Part shown: one piece after another, positions 52,521 to 60,986 of the stretch | Layout: every line of letters starts with the position of its first letter | Numbering within the stretch: position 1 is the first letter of the stretch | From: Betaproteobacteria bacterium LSUCC0117 | GTDB lineage: Bacteria; Pseudomonadota; Gammaproteobacteria; Burkholderiales; Burkholderiaceae_C | Direction: 5' to 3' | Assembly (NCBI GenBank): GCA_030441535.1 | Contig: JAUJFZ010000002.1 | Span: 372,001-436,000 of the forward strand | Length of the DNA: 64,000 bases | Translations under genes and position numbers: made by a program | Notes under the pieces: generated by a model | Told to the model about the DNA's origin: nothing | What the model saw: only the letters and a program-made list of their open reading frames with translations | Database searches by the model: none

Positions 52521-53068
52521 GCGACTTGTCCACTGACCAAGTGCTTGCGCAAACCCGCGCATGGCTTGAACGGGCAGTCATTGGGCTAAACCTGTGTCCG
52601 TTTGCGAATGGTGCGTACCTCAAAAATCAGGTACGCATTGTGGTCAGCGACGCCAAGCACCTAGATGGTTTCCTCGATACCCTAGATGCTGAGATCCAGC
52701 ACCTGCGGGAAACGCCTGCCAGCGTAACTGACACCACACTACTGGTACACCCCGGTTTATTCGCCGACTTTTTGGTCTTTAACGACTTTCTTAATGTAGT
52801 GGACGCGGTATTAGAAGAGCATGACGCGGTAGGCGAATTTCAGGTGGTTGCGTTTCACCCTGAATTTTTATTCGAAGGTGAAGCGCCTGACGACATGAGC
52901 CATTACACCAACCGTTCGCCGTTTCCGATGTTGCATTTGCTGCGTGAAGACAGCCTCAGCCAAGCGATCGACGCGTATGGCGATACCGATGCCATACCCC
53001 TGCGCAACCAGCGTGTGCTGCGGGAATTAGGTCTTACGAGATGGCAGGCTTTGTTGAGCGACAAATAG
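52517..53068 (+). CDS. DUF1415 family protein
   Basis: A 183-residue cytoplasmic protein of DUF1415, no known function. Landmarks are TRAWLERAVIGLNLCPFA with a conserved Cys-Pro-Phe, VHPGLFADFLVFNDFL, VVAFHPEFLFEG and NRSPFPMLHLLREDS. The GTG start overlaps the ettA stop by 4 bases (GTGA), so it is translated with ettA. A strong terminator follows. Confidence 0.83.
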   Translation: MSDLSTDQVLAQTRAWLERAVIGLNLCPFANGAYLKNQVRIVVSDAKHLDGFLDTLDAEIQHLRETPASVTDTTLLVHPGLFADFLVFNDFLNVVDAVLEEHDAVGEFQVVAFHPEFLFEGEAPDDMSHYTNRSPFPMLHLLREDSLSQAIDAYGDTDAIPLRNQRVLRELGLTRWQALLSDK

Positions 53069-53093
53069 CCGCTGAGCCAAACGAAAAGCCCAT

Positions 53094-53123
53094 AAAAAAA
53101 GCCGCACCAAGTGCGGCTTTTTT
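53094..53123. terminator. Bidirectional factor-independent terminator between DUF1415 and rne
   Basis: Stem GCCGCAC (53101-53107) / GTGCGGC (53111-53117) with loop CAA, seven A before it and six T after it. It can therefore stop the ettA-DUF1415 transcript on the plus strand and the rne transcript on the minus strand. Confidence 0.92.
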
Positions 53124-53137
53124 GTACCCAGCCCGCG

Positions 53138-56005
53138 TTACTGCGGGTTTGAGGCCTGTGAATCAAATGGCATTTGCATTTGGCTCAAATCACGCTTGGT
53201 TTCGACAAGGATCAAAGGACCGTGGTCGACCACTGCTGTGGGGACTCGCTCACGTGGCACGTGGATGGGCGCGGGCTCAGCGGCAATTGCGGCCTGAACC
53301 TTGGCAATTTTCTCAGCGTCAGAATTGACCCAGATGAGCCCGGACTGGCTTGCAACCGCTTCCAAATCGGAGACCGATAGCTGGTAAGGCTGAACGCGCG
53401 GCATACCGCCGACCGTGGCTTCCCCCACCGCTGCTGGCGCGCTGGTAGCCGCGACAGGCTCCGGTGTTACCTCAATCGGTGTGGCAGAAACGCTGATTGA
53501 CGCGACGGCTGAGGTTGGCTCGACTGTCTCTGCACTGTCGGCGCTGCCGGTTTCCGTTGCGCCTTCGCTATCGTCTTGACGGCGGCGCCGATCGCGGCCG
53601 TAGCGGTCACGACTGCGGCGGGGTTCCCGCGGCTGGCGTTCATCGTTCTCCGTGTCAGCGGTTACGCCGTCGGTACACGATACATCAGCTCCCATCGCTT
53701 GATCTGCAGTTACGTCTGCTGCTTGATCCGAGTTGGTCTTCGCGGCGCGATCAAAGTAGCTGTAGCTCGGCGCCTCATTCGCAGCGCTGGCCGTGACGAT
53801 GGATTCGTTGTTCTCCTCGCGTCCATCCGCTGACTGATCAGCGTTATTTTCAGTGGAGCCCTCGGAGCGGGCGTTCGCGGCGCCGTTGCGACGTCCGCCG
53901 CGCTCACCACGCTCGCGACGCGGGTTGCGTGGTTTGGCTTCGGTAGTCTCACTGTCGGCGCTAGCGATTACATCGATGTCAGTGGCGGTGGCATCATCGC
54001 GGCTTTGCTCGTTGCGACCGTTACGGCGTCCACGTCCATTGCGTTCGCTGCGCTCACCTTTTGCCTCTGACCGTTCGGTCCGCTCTGCACGTGGTGCGCG
54101 TTCTTCGCCTGCAGCGTCTGCATTCCGACCGCTTCCATTGCGATTACGGCCGCCACGCGTGTTGCGCTTGGCTTCGCCATCGCGCGCAGGACGATCTGAT
54201 TGACGACCGCGGCCGTTGCGTTCGCCACGCTTTTGCGTTTCGCTCGCCGCAGCCTTATCGTCTGCCGCTTTGGTATCACCCAAGCCGAGTAGCGATTTGA
54301 TCCAAGCAAAGAAGCCGCCAGTGCTCGGTGCAGTGGCGGCAGCCGCTGCCTTTTCGGCTTTTGCTGCTTTGACTTCTGGCTTGGCTGCGGGCGTTGGCAT
54401 TGGTGCGTCGCGCAGGATGCCTTTGATCAATGGCTCTTGCTTGTTGCTGCGTTCTTGACTGCGACGGGTGAAAGTGGTCGGGTCATCGACCTCTTCAGCC
54501 AGTGTGTAGCTGGCTTGCAAGTTATCGAGGCGGGCATCGTCGTGCTTGAGACGCTCCAATTTGTAGAGCGGCGTGTCGAGTGACTTGTTCGGCACCAACA
54601 AGACGTGAATGCGTTGTTGCAGTTCAATCTTGGTAATTTCGGTTCGTTTCTCATTTAACAAGAAGCTCGCCACTTCGACTGGTACTTGTACCAACACTGC
54701 AGCGGTGTTGTCCTTCATGGACTCTTCTTGAATCACACGCAGAATTTGCAGGGCTGAGCTCTCCGTATCGCGGATGTGACCCGAGCCACCGCAGCGAGGG
54801 CAGGGGATAGATGCACCTTCGCTCAGCGCAGGGCGCAAGCGCTGGCGGCTCATTTCAAGCAAGCCAAACTTACTGATTGAGCCAAACTGAACACGTGCAC
54901 GGTCCTGACGAAGCGCATCGCGCAGGCGATTTTCAACTTCGCGACGATTACGTGACTCCTCCATGTCGATGAAGTCAATCACGATGAGACCTGCCAAGTC
55001 GCGCAGGCGCGCTTGGCGAGCGACTTCCTCAGCAGCCTCCAAGTTGGTGCGGGTGGCGGTCTCTTCGATGGCGCCGCCCTTGATGGCGCGCGCGGAGTTA
55101 ACGTCGACCGATACCAGTGCTTCAGTGTGATCAATAACGATGGCGCCACCGCTGGGCAGCTGCACGGTCCGCGCGTACGCAGACTCGATCTGGTGTTCAA
55201 TCTGGAAGCGCGAGAACAGGGGCGCATCATCGCGATATCGTTTCACACGATGCCCGTGTTCAGGCATCACGTAGTTCATGAACTGGTGCGCCTGCTCGTA
55301 GATGTCGTCTGTGTCGATGAGGATCTCACCGATTTCGCTGTTGAAGTAGTCACGGATGGCGCGAATGACCAAACTTGATTCCTGATAAATCAGAAACGCT
55401 TCTTTGTTGGTCGTTGCCGCGCCTGCGACGGCAGACCACAACTTCAGGAGGTAGTTGAGGTCCCACTGCAATTCCTCGGGGTCACGGCCGATACCCGCGG
55501 TACGCGCAATGATGCTCATCCCGTTGGGATACTCGAGCTGGTCGAGCGCGGCCTTGAGGTCTTGACGGTCCTCGCCCTCGATGCGCCGGCTCACACCGCC
55601 ACCGCGGGGGTTGTTGGGCATCAGTACGACGTAACGCCCAGCCAGGCTGATGAAAGTGGTGAGGGCGGCCCCTTTGTTGCCACGCTCTTCTTTTTCGACC
55701 TGCACCAAGAGGGTTTGGCCCTCTTTGATCACATCTTGAATTCGGGCTTGGCTAACGGAAACGTTAGATGCGAAATATTGTTTTGATATTTCTTTGAAAG
55801 GCAAAAAACCGTGGCGGTCTTCGCCGTAGTCGACAAAGCAGGCTTCGAGCGAGGGCTCGACACGCGTCACCACTGCTTGGTAAATGTTACCTTTGCGTTG
55901 TTCGCGTCCTTCAATTTCGATTTCGTAGTCGAGTAATTTTTGGCCTTCGACAATGGCCAAGCGGCGCTCCTCGGTTTGAGTCGCGTTGATAAGCATCCGT
56001 TTCAT
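53138..56005 (-). CDS. rne: Ribonuclease E
   Basis: Essential endoribonuclease and degradosome scaffold. The N-terminal half is catalytic: S1 domain at ~40-125 (GNIYQAVVTRVEPSLEACFV), 5'-sensor region, DNase I-like site with the catalytic Asp in SVDVNSARAIKGG and in IVIDFIDME, and the zinc link CPRCGGSG. From ~residue 530 on, the protein is disordered and rich in Arg, Asn, Gly and Glu, with repeated ERNGRGR-like motifs, then Ala/Thr/Glu-rich stretches and a conserved C-terminal end. The length of 955 fits RNase E, not RNase G. Start ATG at 56005 (MKRMLINATQ) is standard. Confidence 0.96.
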   Translation of the reverse strand: MKRMLINATQTEERRLAIVEGQKLLDYEIEIEGREQRKGNIYQAVVTRVEPSLEACFVDYGEDRHGFLPFKEISKQYFASNVSVSQARIQDVIKEGQTLLVQVEKEERGNKGAALTTFISLAGRYVVLMPNNPRGGGVSRRIEGEDRQDLKAALDQLEYPNGMSIIARTAGIGRDPEELQWDLNYLLKLWSAVAGAATTNKEAFLIYQESSLVIRAIRDYFNSEIGEILIDTDDIYEQAHQFMNYVMPEHGHRVKRYRDDAPLFSRFQIEHQIESAYARTVQLPSGGAIVIDHTEALVSVDVNSARAIKGGAIEETATRTNLEAAEEVARQARLRDLAGLIVIDFIDMEESRNRREVENRLRDALRQDRARVQFGSISKFGLLEMSRQRLRPALSEGASIPCPRCGGSGHIRDTESSALQILRVIQEESMKDNTAAVLVQVPVEVASFLLNEKRTEITKIELQQRIHVLLVPNKSLDTPLYKLERLKHDDARLDNLQASYTLAEEVDDPTTFTRRSQERSNKQEPLIKGILRDAPMPTPAAKPEVKAAKAEKAAAAATAPSTGGFFAWIKSLLGLGDTKAADDKAAASETQKRGERNGRGRQSDRPARDGEAKRNTRGGRNRNGSGRNADAAGEERAPRAERTERSEAKGERSERNGRGRRNGRNEQSRDDATATDIDVIASADSETTEAKPRNPRRERGERGGRRNGAANARSEGSTENNADQSADGREENNESIVTASAANEAPSYSYFDRAAKTNSDQAADVTADQAMGADVSCTDGVTADTENDERQPREPRRSRDRYGRDRRRRQDDSEGATETGSADSAETVEPTSAVASISVSATPIEVTPEPVAATSAPAAVGEATVGGMPRVQPYQLSVSDLEAVASQSGLIWVNSDAEKIAKVQAAIAAEPAPIHVPRERVPTAVVDHGPLILVETKRDLSQMQMPFDSQASNPQ

Positions 56006-56466
56006 GATGCACGTCCTTTATAGGCAAGAGTTTGACCCAAACGGGTCCAAAGCCTCAGCCCAAGCAGGCAATACAAACGGGAGTGGAACTGCCGGAGAGC
56101 GTCAAGTTGTCTGCACCGCGCGTTGTAAAGCGGGTTGCAAGTTGGCTTGCGCATAGGCGCGTGGTAAATGGCACGCTTGGACGCTCTGTGGGCGCCAAGC
56201 CGCGGTACTTACCTCAACCAGCGGCTACGGAGCTGCTGGTCGATAGGGTATTCCTTCGCTTGCGTTTGCATGACCTGTTTCAGGCTTCCGGCTGGGTTAA
56301 TTCTTCAACAGGGGAGCGGGCCGCAGGCCTAAAAGGCGGGGGCAGGCTGGCCGGTGAATGCTCATTTAACGCAGCACGGTGGCAACACAACACGCGGGGC
56401 TATCGGGTGGTTTCGTAAACGAATAAACAAATCAACCACTTAGTCGACGCTTTGCGTGCAGCAGTT
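56006..56466 (-). promoter_or_regulatory. Long structured 5' leader of rne
   Basis: About 455 bases between the rne start and a perfect minus-strand TATAAT contain no supported gene. Stable hairpins include GACCC/GGGTC (56034-56047) and ACCAGC…GCTGGT (56217-56240) with a further three-base-pair inner stem. E. coli rne has a 361-base leader through which RNase E regulates its own mRNA; by analogy this leader may do the same. Confidence 0.5.
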
Positions 56467-56472
56467 ATTATA
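56467..56472 (-). promoter_or_regulatory. -10 element TATAAT, probable rne promoter
   Basis: Read on the minus strand, TATAAT is a perfect sigma70 -10. The -35 region, 16-18 bases upstream, has no good match, so it may depend on an activator or on UP elements. The start would be near 56460. Confidence 0.45.
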
Positions 56473-56526
56473 GGGTAGCCAGCCGAGTTTGGATGCTTGT
56501 GCTTCTTTTTTCCCCAAGGATTTTTG

Positions 56527-57492
56527 GTGACCACTGCTGCCATTCTCTATCTCACCGTTGACGAAGCCGGCGCGGATCAGCGATTAGATAATTTTCTAAT
56601 TCGGCATTTAAAAGGTGTCCCGAAAACTCATATTTATCGCATTATTCGTTCGGGCGAAGTTCGGTGTAACAAGTCCCGTTGCAAAGTCGACACCCGATTG
56701 GCTATCGGTGATCAAATTCGCGTACCCCCCATTCGATTGTCAGCCACGGTGCAGCCCACGGCTGAGCAAGCGCCGGCACGCCATTTTCCGTTGTTATTTG
56801 AAGATGAGGATTTTCTTGCCATTAACAAGCCAGCGGGTGTTGCCGTTCATGGCGGGAGTGGGGTGAGTTTTGGCGTCATTGAACAATTACGCCGTGCAAT
56901 GCCTGCCCATCCATTTCTTGAATTAGTGCACCGGTTAGACCGTGAGACCAGTGGTATTTTGCTGATTGCCAAAAAAAAGCGGGCACTGACAGCTTTACAA
57001 AGCCAATTCAAGGCCCGTGAGACTGGTAAGGTTTATTTGACCTTGGTTAAAGGCGAGTGGCCCGCTAATTTGAAGGTCATTGATACGGCCCTGGCTAAAT
57101 TTACCCTCGCAAATGGTGAGCGTCGGGTTCGCGGCGTTAGCAAGGACGACCCCAACGCGCTGCCAAGCCTCAGCCTTGTAAAAGTTTTGAAGCACCATGC
57201 AGCAAGGTCCGCCGCCGGGGATGCGGCCAGCAGCTTGTTGGCGGTCACCATCAAGACGGGGCGAACCCATCAAATACGCGTTCACTTAAGTCAAAAAGGT
57301 TATGTCATTGCAGGGGATGACAAATACGGCGATTTCGAGTGGAATAAACAATTAGCCGCGCATGGACTTAAACGAATGTTTTTACACGCGTGGCGTTTGG
57401 ATTTTAAGCACCCACTCAATGGCGAACCCATGCGTTTGCAATGTGAGTTACCCCCAGAGTTGATCAGTTGGGTGAAAGGTGGTGCGCCATGA
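56527..57492 (+). CDS. rluC: 23S rRNA pseudouridine synthase RluC
   Basis: Modifies 23S rRNA uridines 955, 2504 and 2580 in E. coli. The 321-residue protein has an N-terminal S4 RNA-binding domain (about residues 10-70) and the RluA-type catalytic domain with the Asp in HRLDRETSG, plus NKPAGVAVHGG and GRTHQIRVHL. GTG at 56527 is chosen because CCAAGGA lies 6 bases ahead; the frame is open a further 30 bases. It is divergent from rne, which is the usual betaproteobacterial arrangement. Confidence 0.93.
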   Translation: MTTAAILYLTVDEAGADQRLDNFLIRHLKGVPKTHIYRIIRSGEVRCNKSRCKVDTRLAIGDQIRVPPIRLSATVQPTAEQAPARHFPLLFEDEDFLAINKPAGVAVHGGSGVSFGVIEQLRRAMPAHPFLELVHRLDRETSGILLIAKKKRALTALQSQFKARETGKVYLTLVKGEWPANLKVIDTALAKFTLANGERRVRGVSKDDPNALPSLSLVKVLKHHAARSAAGDAASSLLAVTIKTGRTHQIRVHLSQKGYVIAGDDKYGDFEWNKQLAAHGLKRMFLHAWRLDFKHPLNGEPMRLQCELPPELISWVKGGAP

Positions 57493-57545
57493 CATTAGTA
57501 TACTTTAGATAAGTAATTGCCGTCCTTTTGGTTATTCAATAAATC

Positions 57546-57574
57546 TTTAAAGAAATAATTAAATCAGATATACT
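57546..57574 (+). promoter_or_regulatory. Predicted sigma70 promoter of hns
   Basis: TTTAAA (57546-57551) and TATACT (57569-57574) are 17 bases apart, matching consensus at four and five positions. The whole 117-base gap is strongly AT-rich, unlike the rest of the window, as expected for a promoter that H-NS may itself bind. Start is expected near 57581. Confidence 0.55.
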
Positions 57575-57609
57575 CGCACTATTGTTCTTTTCCAATTAGG
57601 AGTTAATTA

Positions 57610-57915
57610 ATGGCATCATACAAAGAATTAGTCTCGCAAGCAGAAGCGCTTATGGCACAAGCTGAAGAAGTTCGTAAACAAGAACTGGCCGGCGTGATTG
57701 CTGACATCAAAGCCAAAATGAAGGAATTCGGCATCTCCCCCGCCGACCTGGGTATTTCGGGTGGTGCGCGCAAGGCCCGTGCGGCGAAAGCGCCGGCGGT
57801 CGTCAAATACCGTAATGCAAATGGTGAGACTTGGGCGGGTGGCCTTGGTCGTAAGCCACGCTGGGTGGCTGAGGTCTTGGCCAGCGGTGGTGACATCGAG
57901 ACGTACCGGGTCTAA
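57610..57915 (+). CDS. hns: H-NS family nucleoid-associated protein
   Basis: A 101-residue xenogeneic silencer. The N-terminal helix (residues 1-45) drives oligomerisation; a basic Ala/Lys linker (GARKARAAKAP) follows; the C-terminal DNA-binding domain contains GETWAGGLGRKPRW at 72-85, matching the TWxGxGRxPxW minor-groove motif of betaproteobacterial H-NS (BpH3/Bv3F type). AGGAG lies ~7 bases before the ATG. It is a single-gene unit with its own promoter and terminator. Confidence 0.94.
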   Translation: MASYKELVSQAEALMAQAEEVRKQELAGVIADIKAKMKEFGISPADLGISGGARKARAAKAPAVVKYRNANGETWAGGLGRKPRWVAEVLASGGDIETYRV

Positions 57916-57942
57916 TTGATAGCAGCCCGAAACGACGATAAA

Positions 57943-57964
57943 GCCGCCTTTGGGCGGCTTTTTT
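57943..57964 (+). terminator. Factor-independent terminator of hns
   Basis: Stem GCCGCC (57943-57948) / GGCGGC (57953-57958), loop TTTG, then six T (57959-57964). It lies 27 bases after the hns stop. Confidence 0.92.
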
Positions 57965-58005
57965 GTGCCTGAAAAGCTTCGGCCGGTTCGGCGACAATAG
58001 TCACT

Positions 58006-58668
58006 ATGACAAACCAGCCCCGTTCTTACGACCTGATTGCCTTCGACTGGGATGGAACCCTTTACGACTCCACCGCGGCGATCACACTGGCCATTCAACG
58101 GTCCGTCGCAGATTTAGGGTATCAAACGCCAACCAGAGAGCAGGCGTCTTATGTGATTGGCTTGGGCTTGAAGGAAGCGCTCGCCCATGCTGCACCGGAT
58201 GTCCCGCATGACGCCTATCCCGCGCTGGGGCAACGTTACCGCCACCATTTCGCGCAGGTAATGGGGGAGTTGACCTTGTTTGACGGCGCGCTTACCTTGT
58301 TACAGGATTTAAAAGCGGCCGGCTATCGCCTCGCAGTGGCGACGGGCAAGTCACGCAGTGGTTTGAATGAGGTCCTCAGCACCATGGACCTGAAAGGGGT
58401 CTTTGACGACTCCCGCACGGCGGATGAAACCGCGGGTAAGCCCAACCCCCAAATGCTGTTTGAGCTCATGGCTGCGGCCCGTGTCTCGCCCGACCGCGTA
58501 TTAATGGTTGGCGACACCAGTCATGATCTAACGATGGCAAATCGGGCGGGCTGTGCAGCGCTGGGCGTAGCTTATGGCGCACACGACGCGCAGGCGCTGA
58601 GGGCCTGTCACCCGCAAGCAGTCGTCGCCAGTGTCACCGAGATGCGGCACTGGCTGCTGGGGGCCTGA
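58006..58668 (+). CDS. HAD-family phosphatase, phosphoglycolate-phosphatase-like
   Basis: A 220-residue haloacid dehalogenase-like hydrolase. Motif I DWDGTLYDS carries the nucleophile Asp, motif II is VATGKSRSG, motif III GKPNPQM and motif IV MVGDTSHDLTMA. A helical cap lies between motifs I and II. It resembles Gph but the true substrate is not fixed; FMN or nucleotide monophosphates are other possibilities. Conserved downstream of rluC in Burkholderiales, followed by the Rieske and S49 genes. Confidence 0.88.
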   Translation: MTNQPRSYDLIAFDWDGTLYDSTAAITLAIQRSVADLGYQTPTREQASYVIGLGLKEALAHAAPDVPHDAYPALGQRYRHHFAQVMGELTLFDGALTLLQDLKAAGYRLAVATGKSRSGLNEVLSTMDLKGVFDDSRTADETAGKPNPQMLFELMAAARVSPDRVLMVGDTSHDLTMANRAGCAALGVAYGAHDAQALRACHPQAVVASVTEMRHWLLGA

Positions 58669-58698
58669 AGCCATTGGGCGCTAGAAATAGGGGATGTG

Positions 58699-59088
58699 AT
58701 GGTCACGACGCAGCAGACCTTAGGTGATGACTGGCACGCGCTCTGTCGCAGTACCGACCTTGAAAACGGTGGTTTGGCCGTGCCGTTCGATATCGTTTAC
58801 CAAGGGCAGACCTGCCGCGCCTTTGCCATTCGTTTTCAGGATGAGGTAAGGGCCTACGTTAATCGGTGTAGCCACGTCGCGATGGAAATGGACTGGCAAC
58901 CGAATCGTTTCTTTTCTCAAGATGGACAATGGCTCTTGTGCGCATCGCACGGCGCTTTACATGCGCCCTTGACCGGCGCTTGTGTCGGTGGGCCTTGTCG
59001 GGGTGGGTTGGTTCTGATTCATACCCAGGAAAGGGATGGTGTGATTTGGTGGCAGGCACAATACAACCTTCAGCCCTTTAATTTTTAA
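58699..59088 (+). CDS. Rieske 2Fe-2S domain protein
   Basis: A 129-residue soluble Rieske-type ferredoxin-like protein. Cluster ligands are C57-x-H59 (RCSHVAM) and C81-x-x-H84 (LLCASHGAL). There is no membrane anchor or oxygenase domain, so it is an electron carrier or stand-alone domain with unknown partner. The ATG at 58699 has GGGG 5 bases ahead; a GTG at 58696 adds one residue. Starts 30 bases after the HAD gene and precedes the S49 peptidase by 12 bases. Confidence 0.9.
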   Translation: MVTTQQTLGDDWHALCRSTDLENGGLAVPFDIVYQGQTCRAFAIRFQDEVRAYVNRCSHVAMEMDWQPNRFFSQDGQWLLCASHGALHAPLTGACVGGPCRGGLVLIHTQERDGVIWWQAQYNLQPFNF

Positions 59089-59100
59089 AGAACGCCCCCT

Positions 59101-60087
59101 ATGTCGGATACGCAACCAACGCACGCAGATGGCACCGCGCCAACGGACAAACCAAGCGACACGCAATGGGAGCGCGACGCCCTCAAGGCGCTGCTAACCG
59201 AGCAGGTCAAAGTATCTCGGGCCAATCGCCGCTGGCGTTGGATTCGATTCCTCTCATTCTTAACTGTGGTTGGCGTCTTCTTTTGGTGGGCCTTTCGGGA
59301 TGTCGGCCAACCCGCGATGGTCAGTACACCGCACACGGCAGTGGTCACCGTGTCTGGCGAGATCGCCGCCGACAGTGAAGCGAATGCTGAGGATATCAAC
59401 CAGTCAATGCGTGCCGCGTTTGAAGACGAGGGCGCACAGGCCGTCGTTTTGCTGATCAACAGCCCGGGCGGCAGCCCCGTGCAGGCCGGATTGATCAGTG
59501 ACGAAATGCTTCGTTTGAAAGCGCTTTATAAAAAGCCACTGTATGTGGTGGTTGAGGAGACCTGTGCCTCAGCTGCCTATTACATCGCTGCGAACGCCGA
59601 TGACATCTTCGTCGATAAGGCCAGCATTGTGGGCAGCATCGGTGTGTTGATGGATGGCTTTGGTTTCACTGAGTTGATGCAAAAGTTGGGCGTCGAACGC
59701 CGGTTAATGACCGCTGGCGCAAACAAGGGTTTGTTAGATCCCTTCAGCCCGGTGTCACCCAAGCAGCAAGCGCATGTGCAGGGTGTGTTGACTGAGATCC
59801 ACCAACAGTTCATCGGTGTGGTGCGTGCGGGCCGCGGTAAGCGGTTACAAGAAACCGACGAAACTTTCAGTGGTCTCTATTGGACAGGACAGCAGGCCGT
59901 TGAAATGGGCTTGGCCGATCAACTCGGCGGTCTTGACTACGTCGCTCGCGAGGTCGTGAATGCCCCTGAGGTTATCGACTACACCCGCCGCGAAAATGTA
60001 GCCGAGCGGCTGGCCCGCCAATTCGGTGCCGCCGTTGGCGCTGGCGTTATGCGGGCGCTTGGCGCCAGCGGTTTCAAGTTAAATTAA
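59101..60087 (+). CDS. Signal peptide peptidase SppA-like, S49 family
   Basis: A 328-residue membrane-bound serine protease, one S49 domain. The N-terminal ~45 residues are hydrophilic and cytoplasmic, a single membrane helix is at 48-64, and the periplasmic domain follows. LINSPGGSPVQAG marks the oxyanion region. The Ser-Lys dyad is S157 (ETCASAAYYIA) and K209 (GANKGLLDPF), spaced 52 residues as in the short SppA type. It probably degrades cleaved signal peptides. Confidence 0.9.
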   Translation: MSDTQPTHADGTAPTDKPSDTQWERDALKALLTEQVKVSRANRRWRWIRFLSFLTVVGVFFWWAFRDVGQPAMVSTPHTAVVTVSGEIAADSEANAEDINQSMRAAFEDEGAQAVVLLINSPGGSPVQAGLISDEMLRLKALYKKPLYVVVEETCASAAYYIAANADDIFVDKASIVGSIGVLMDGFGFTELMQKLGVERRLMTAGANKGLLDPFSPVSPKQQAHVQGVLTEIHQQFIGVVRAGRGKRLQETDETFSGLYWTGQQAVEMGLADQLGGLDYVAREVVNAPEVIDYTRRENVAERLARQFGAAVGAGVMRALGASGFKLN

Positions 60088-60113
60088 CCGAAAGACACGG
60101 AAGTAAGCCGCCT

Positions 60114-60986
60114 ATGAAGCCCGTTCGTAAAGCCGTTTTCCCCGTTGGGGGAATGGGCACCCGATTCCTGCCAGCGACCATGGCCATCCCAAAAGAAATG
60201 TTGCCAGTGGTCGATAAGCCTCTGATCCAATACGCAGTCGAGGAGGCGTATGCTGCCGGTATTCGCGAAATGATTTTTGTCACGGGTCGGCATAAGCGGG
60301 CAATCGAAGACCACTTTGACACAGCGTTCGAATTAGAGAGTGCGCTAGAGGCGAGTCAGAAACATGATTTGTTGGCCATGGTCCACGCCATTAAGCCAGA
60401 CGACATGACCTGTGTGTATGTGCGACAGCCGCGGCCATTGGGTTTGGGGCATGCCGTGTTATGCGCGGAGCCGCTGGTGGGCGACGAGCCTTTCGCGGTT
60501 CTATTGGCTGATGATTTGATGTTGGGCCAGCCACCGGTCATGGCACAAATGGTCGATGCTTACGCCAAAGTCGGGAGTAGCATTTTGGCGGTTCAAGATG
60601 TACCTTCGCATGAAACCAAGCGGTATGGCATCGTAGACACCCAGGGTGTGAGTGGTGACTTGGTCGTGATCAAGGGCCTGGTAGAAAAGCCTGCACCTGA
60701 AGTCGCACCCTCAACCTTGGCAGTCGCGGGGCGCTATGTTTTGAATCCATCGGTGTTCGCGCACATTCGGCAACAATCTGCAGGTGCTGGCGGGGAGTTG
60801 CAATTGACTGATGGTATCGCTGGACTGATGCGCGACGAATCGGTTTACGCTTATCGCTACAACGGGGCACGATACGACTGTGGCACCCAAGCTGGTTTCC
60901 TTGAGGCCACTGTTCACCTCGCGCTGAAACGTGTTGATTTGCATGCGGACTTTAAACAGTACTTGCGTGGCCTTGACCTAGGCTAA
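60114..60986 (+). CDS. galU: UTP--glucose-1-phosphate uridylyltransferase
   Basis: Makes UDP-glucose for cell-envelope polysaccharides. The 290-residue protein has the nucleotide loop FPVGGMGTRFLPAT, PKEMLPVVDKPLIQY, and VLLADDLM. Residue 23 is Met in LPATMAIPKEML, where nearly all GalU proteins have Lys (PATKAIPKEM). The gene is 26 bases after the S49 gene and overlaps the convergent ParA-like gene by 4 bases. Confidence 0.94.
   Translation: MKPVRKAVFPVGGMGTRFLPATMAIPKEMLPVVDKPLIQYAVEEAYAAGIREMIFVTGRHKRAIEDHFDTAFELESALEASQKHDLLAMVHAIKPDDMTCVYVRQPRPLGLGHAVLCAEPLVGDEPFAVLLADDLMLGQPPVMAQMVDAYAKVGSSILAVQDVPSHETKRYGIVDTQGVSGDLVVIKGLVEKPAPEVAPSTLAVAGRYVLNPSVFAHIRQQSAGAGGELQLTDGIAGLMRDESVYAYRYNGARYDCGTQAGFLEATVHLALKRVDLHADFKQYLRGLDLG

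Noticed and set aside
56032..56418. A 128-residue plus-strand open frame between rne and rluC
   Set aside because: It lies antisense to the rne leader, has no Shine-Dalgarno sequence, no recognisable motif and an unnatural composition.
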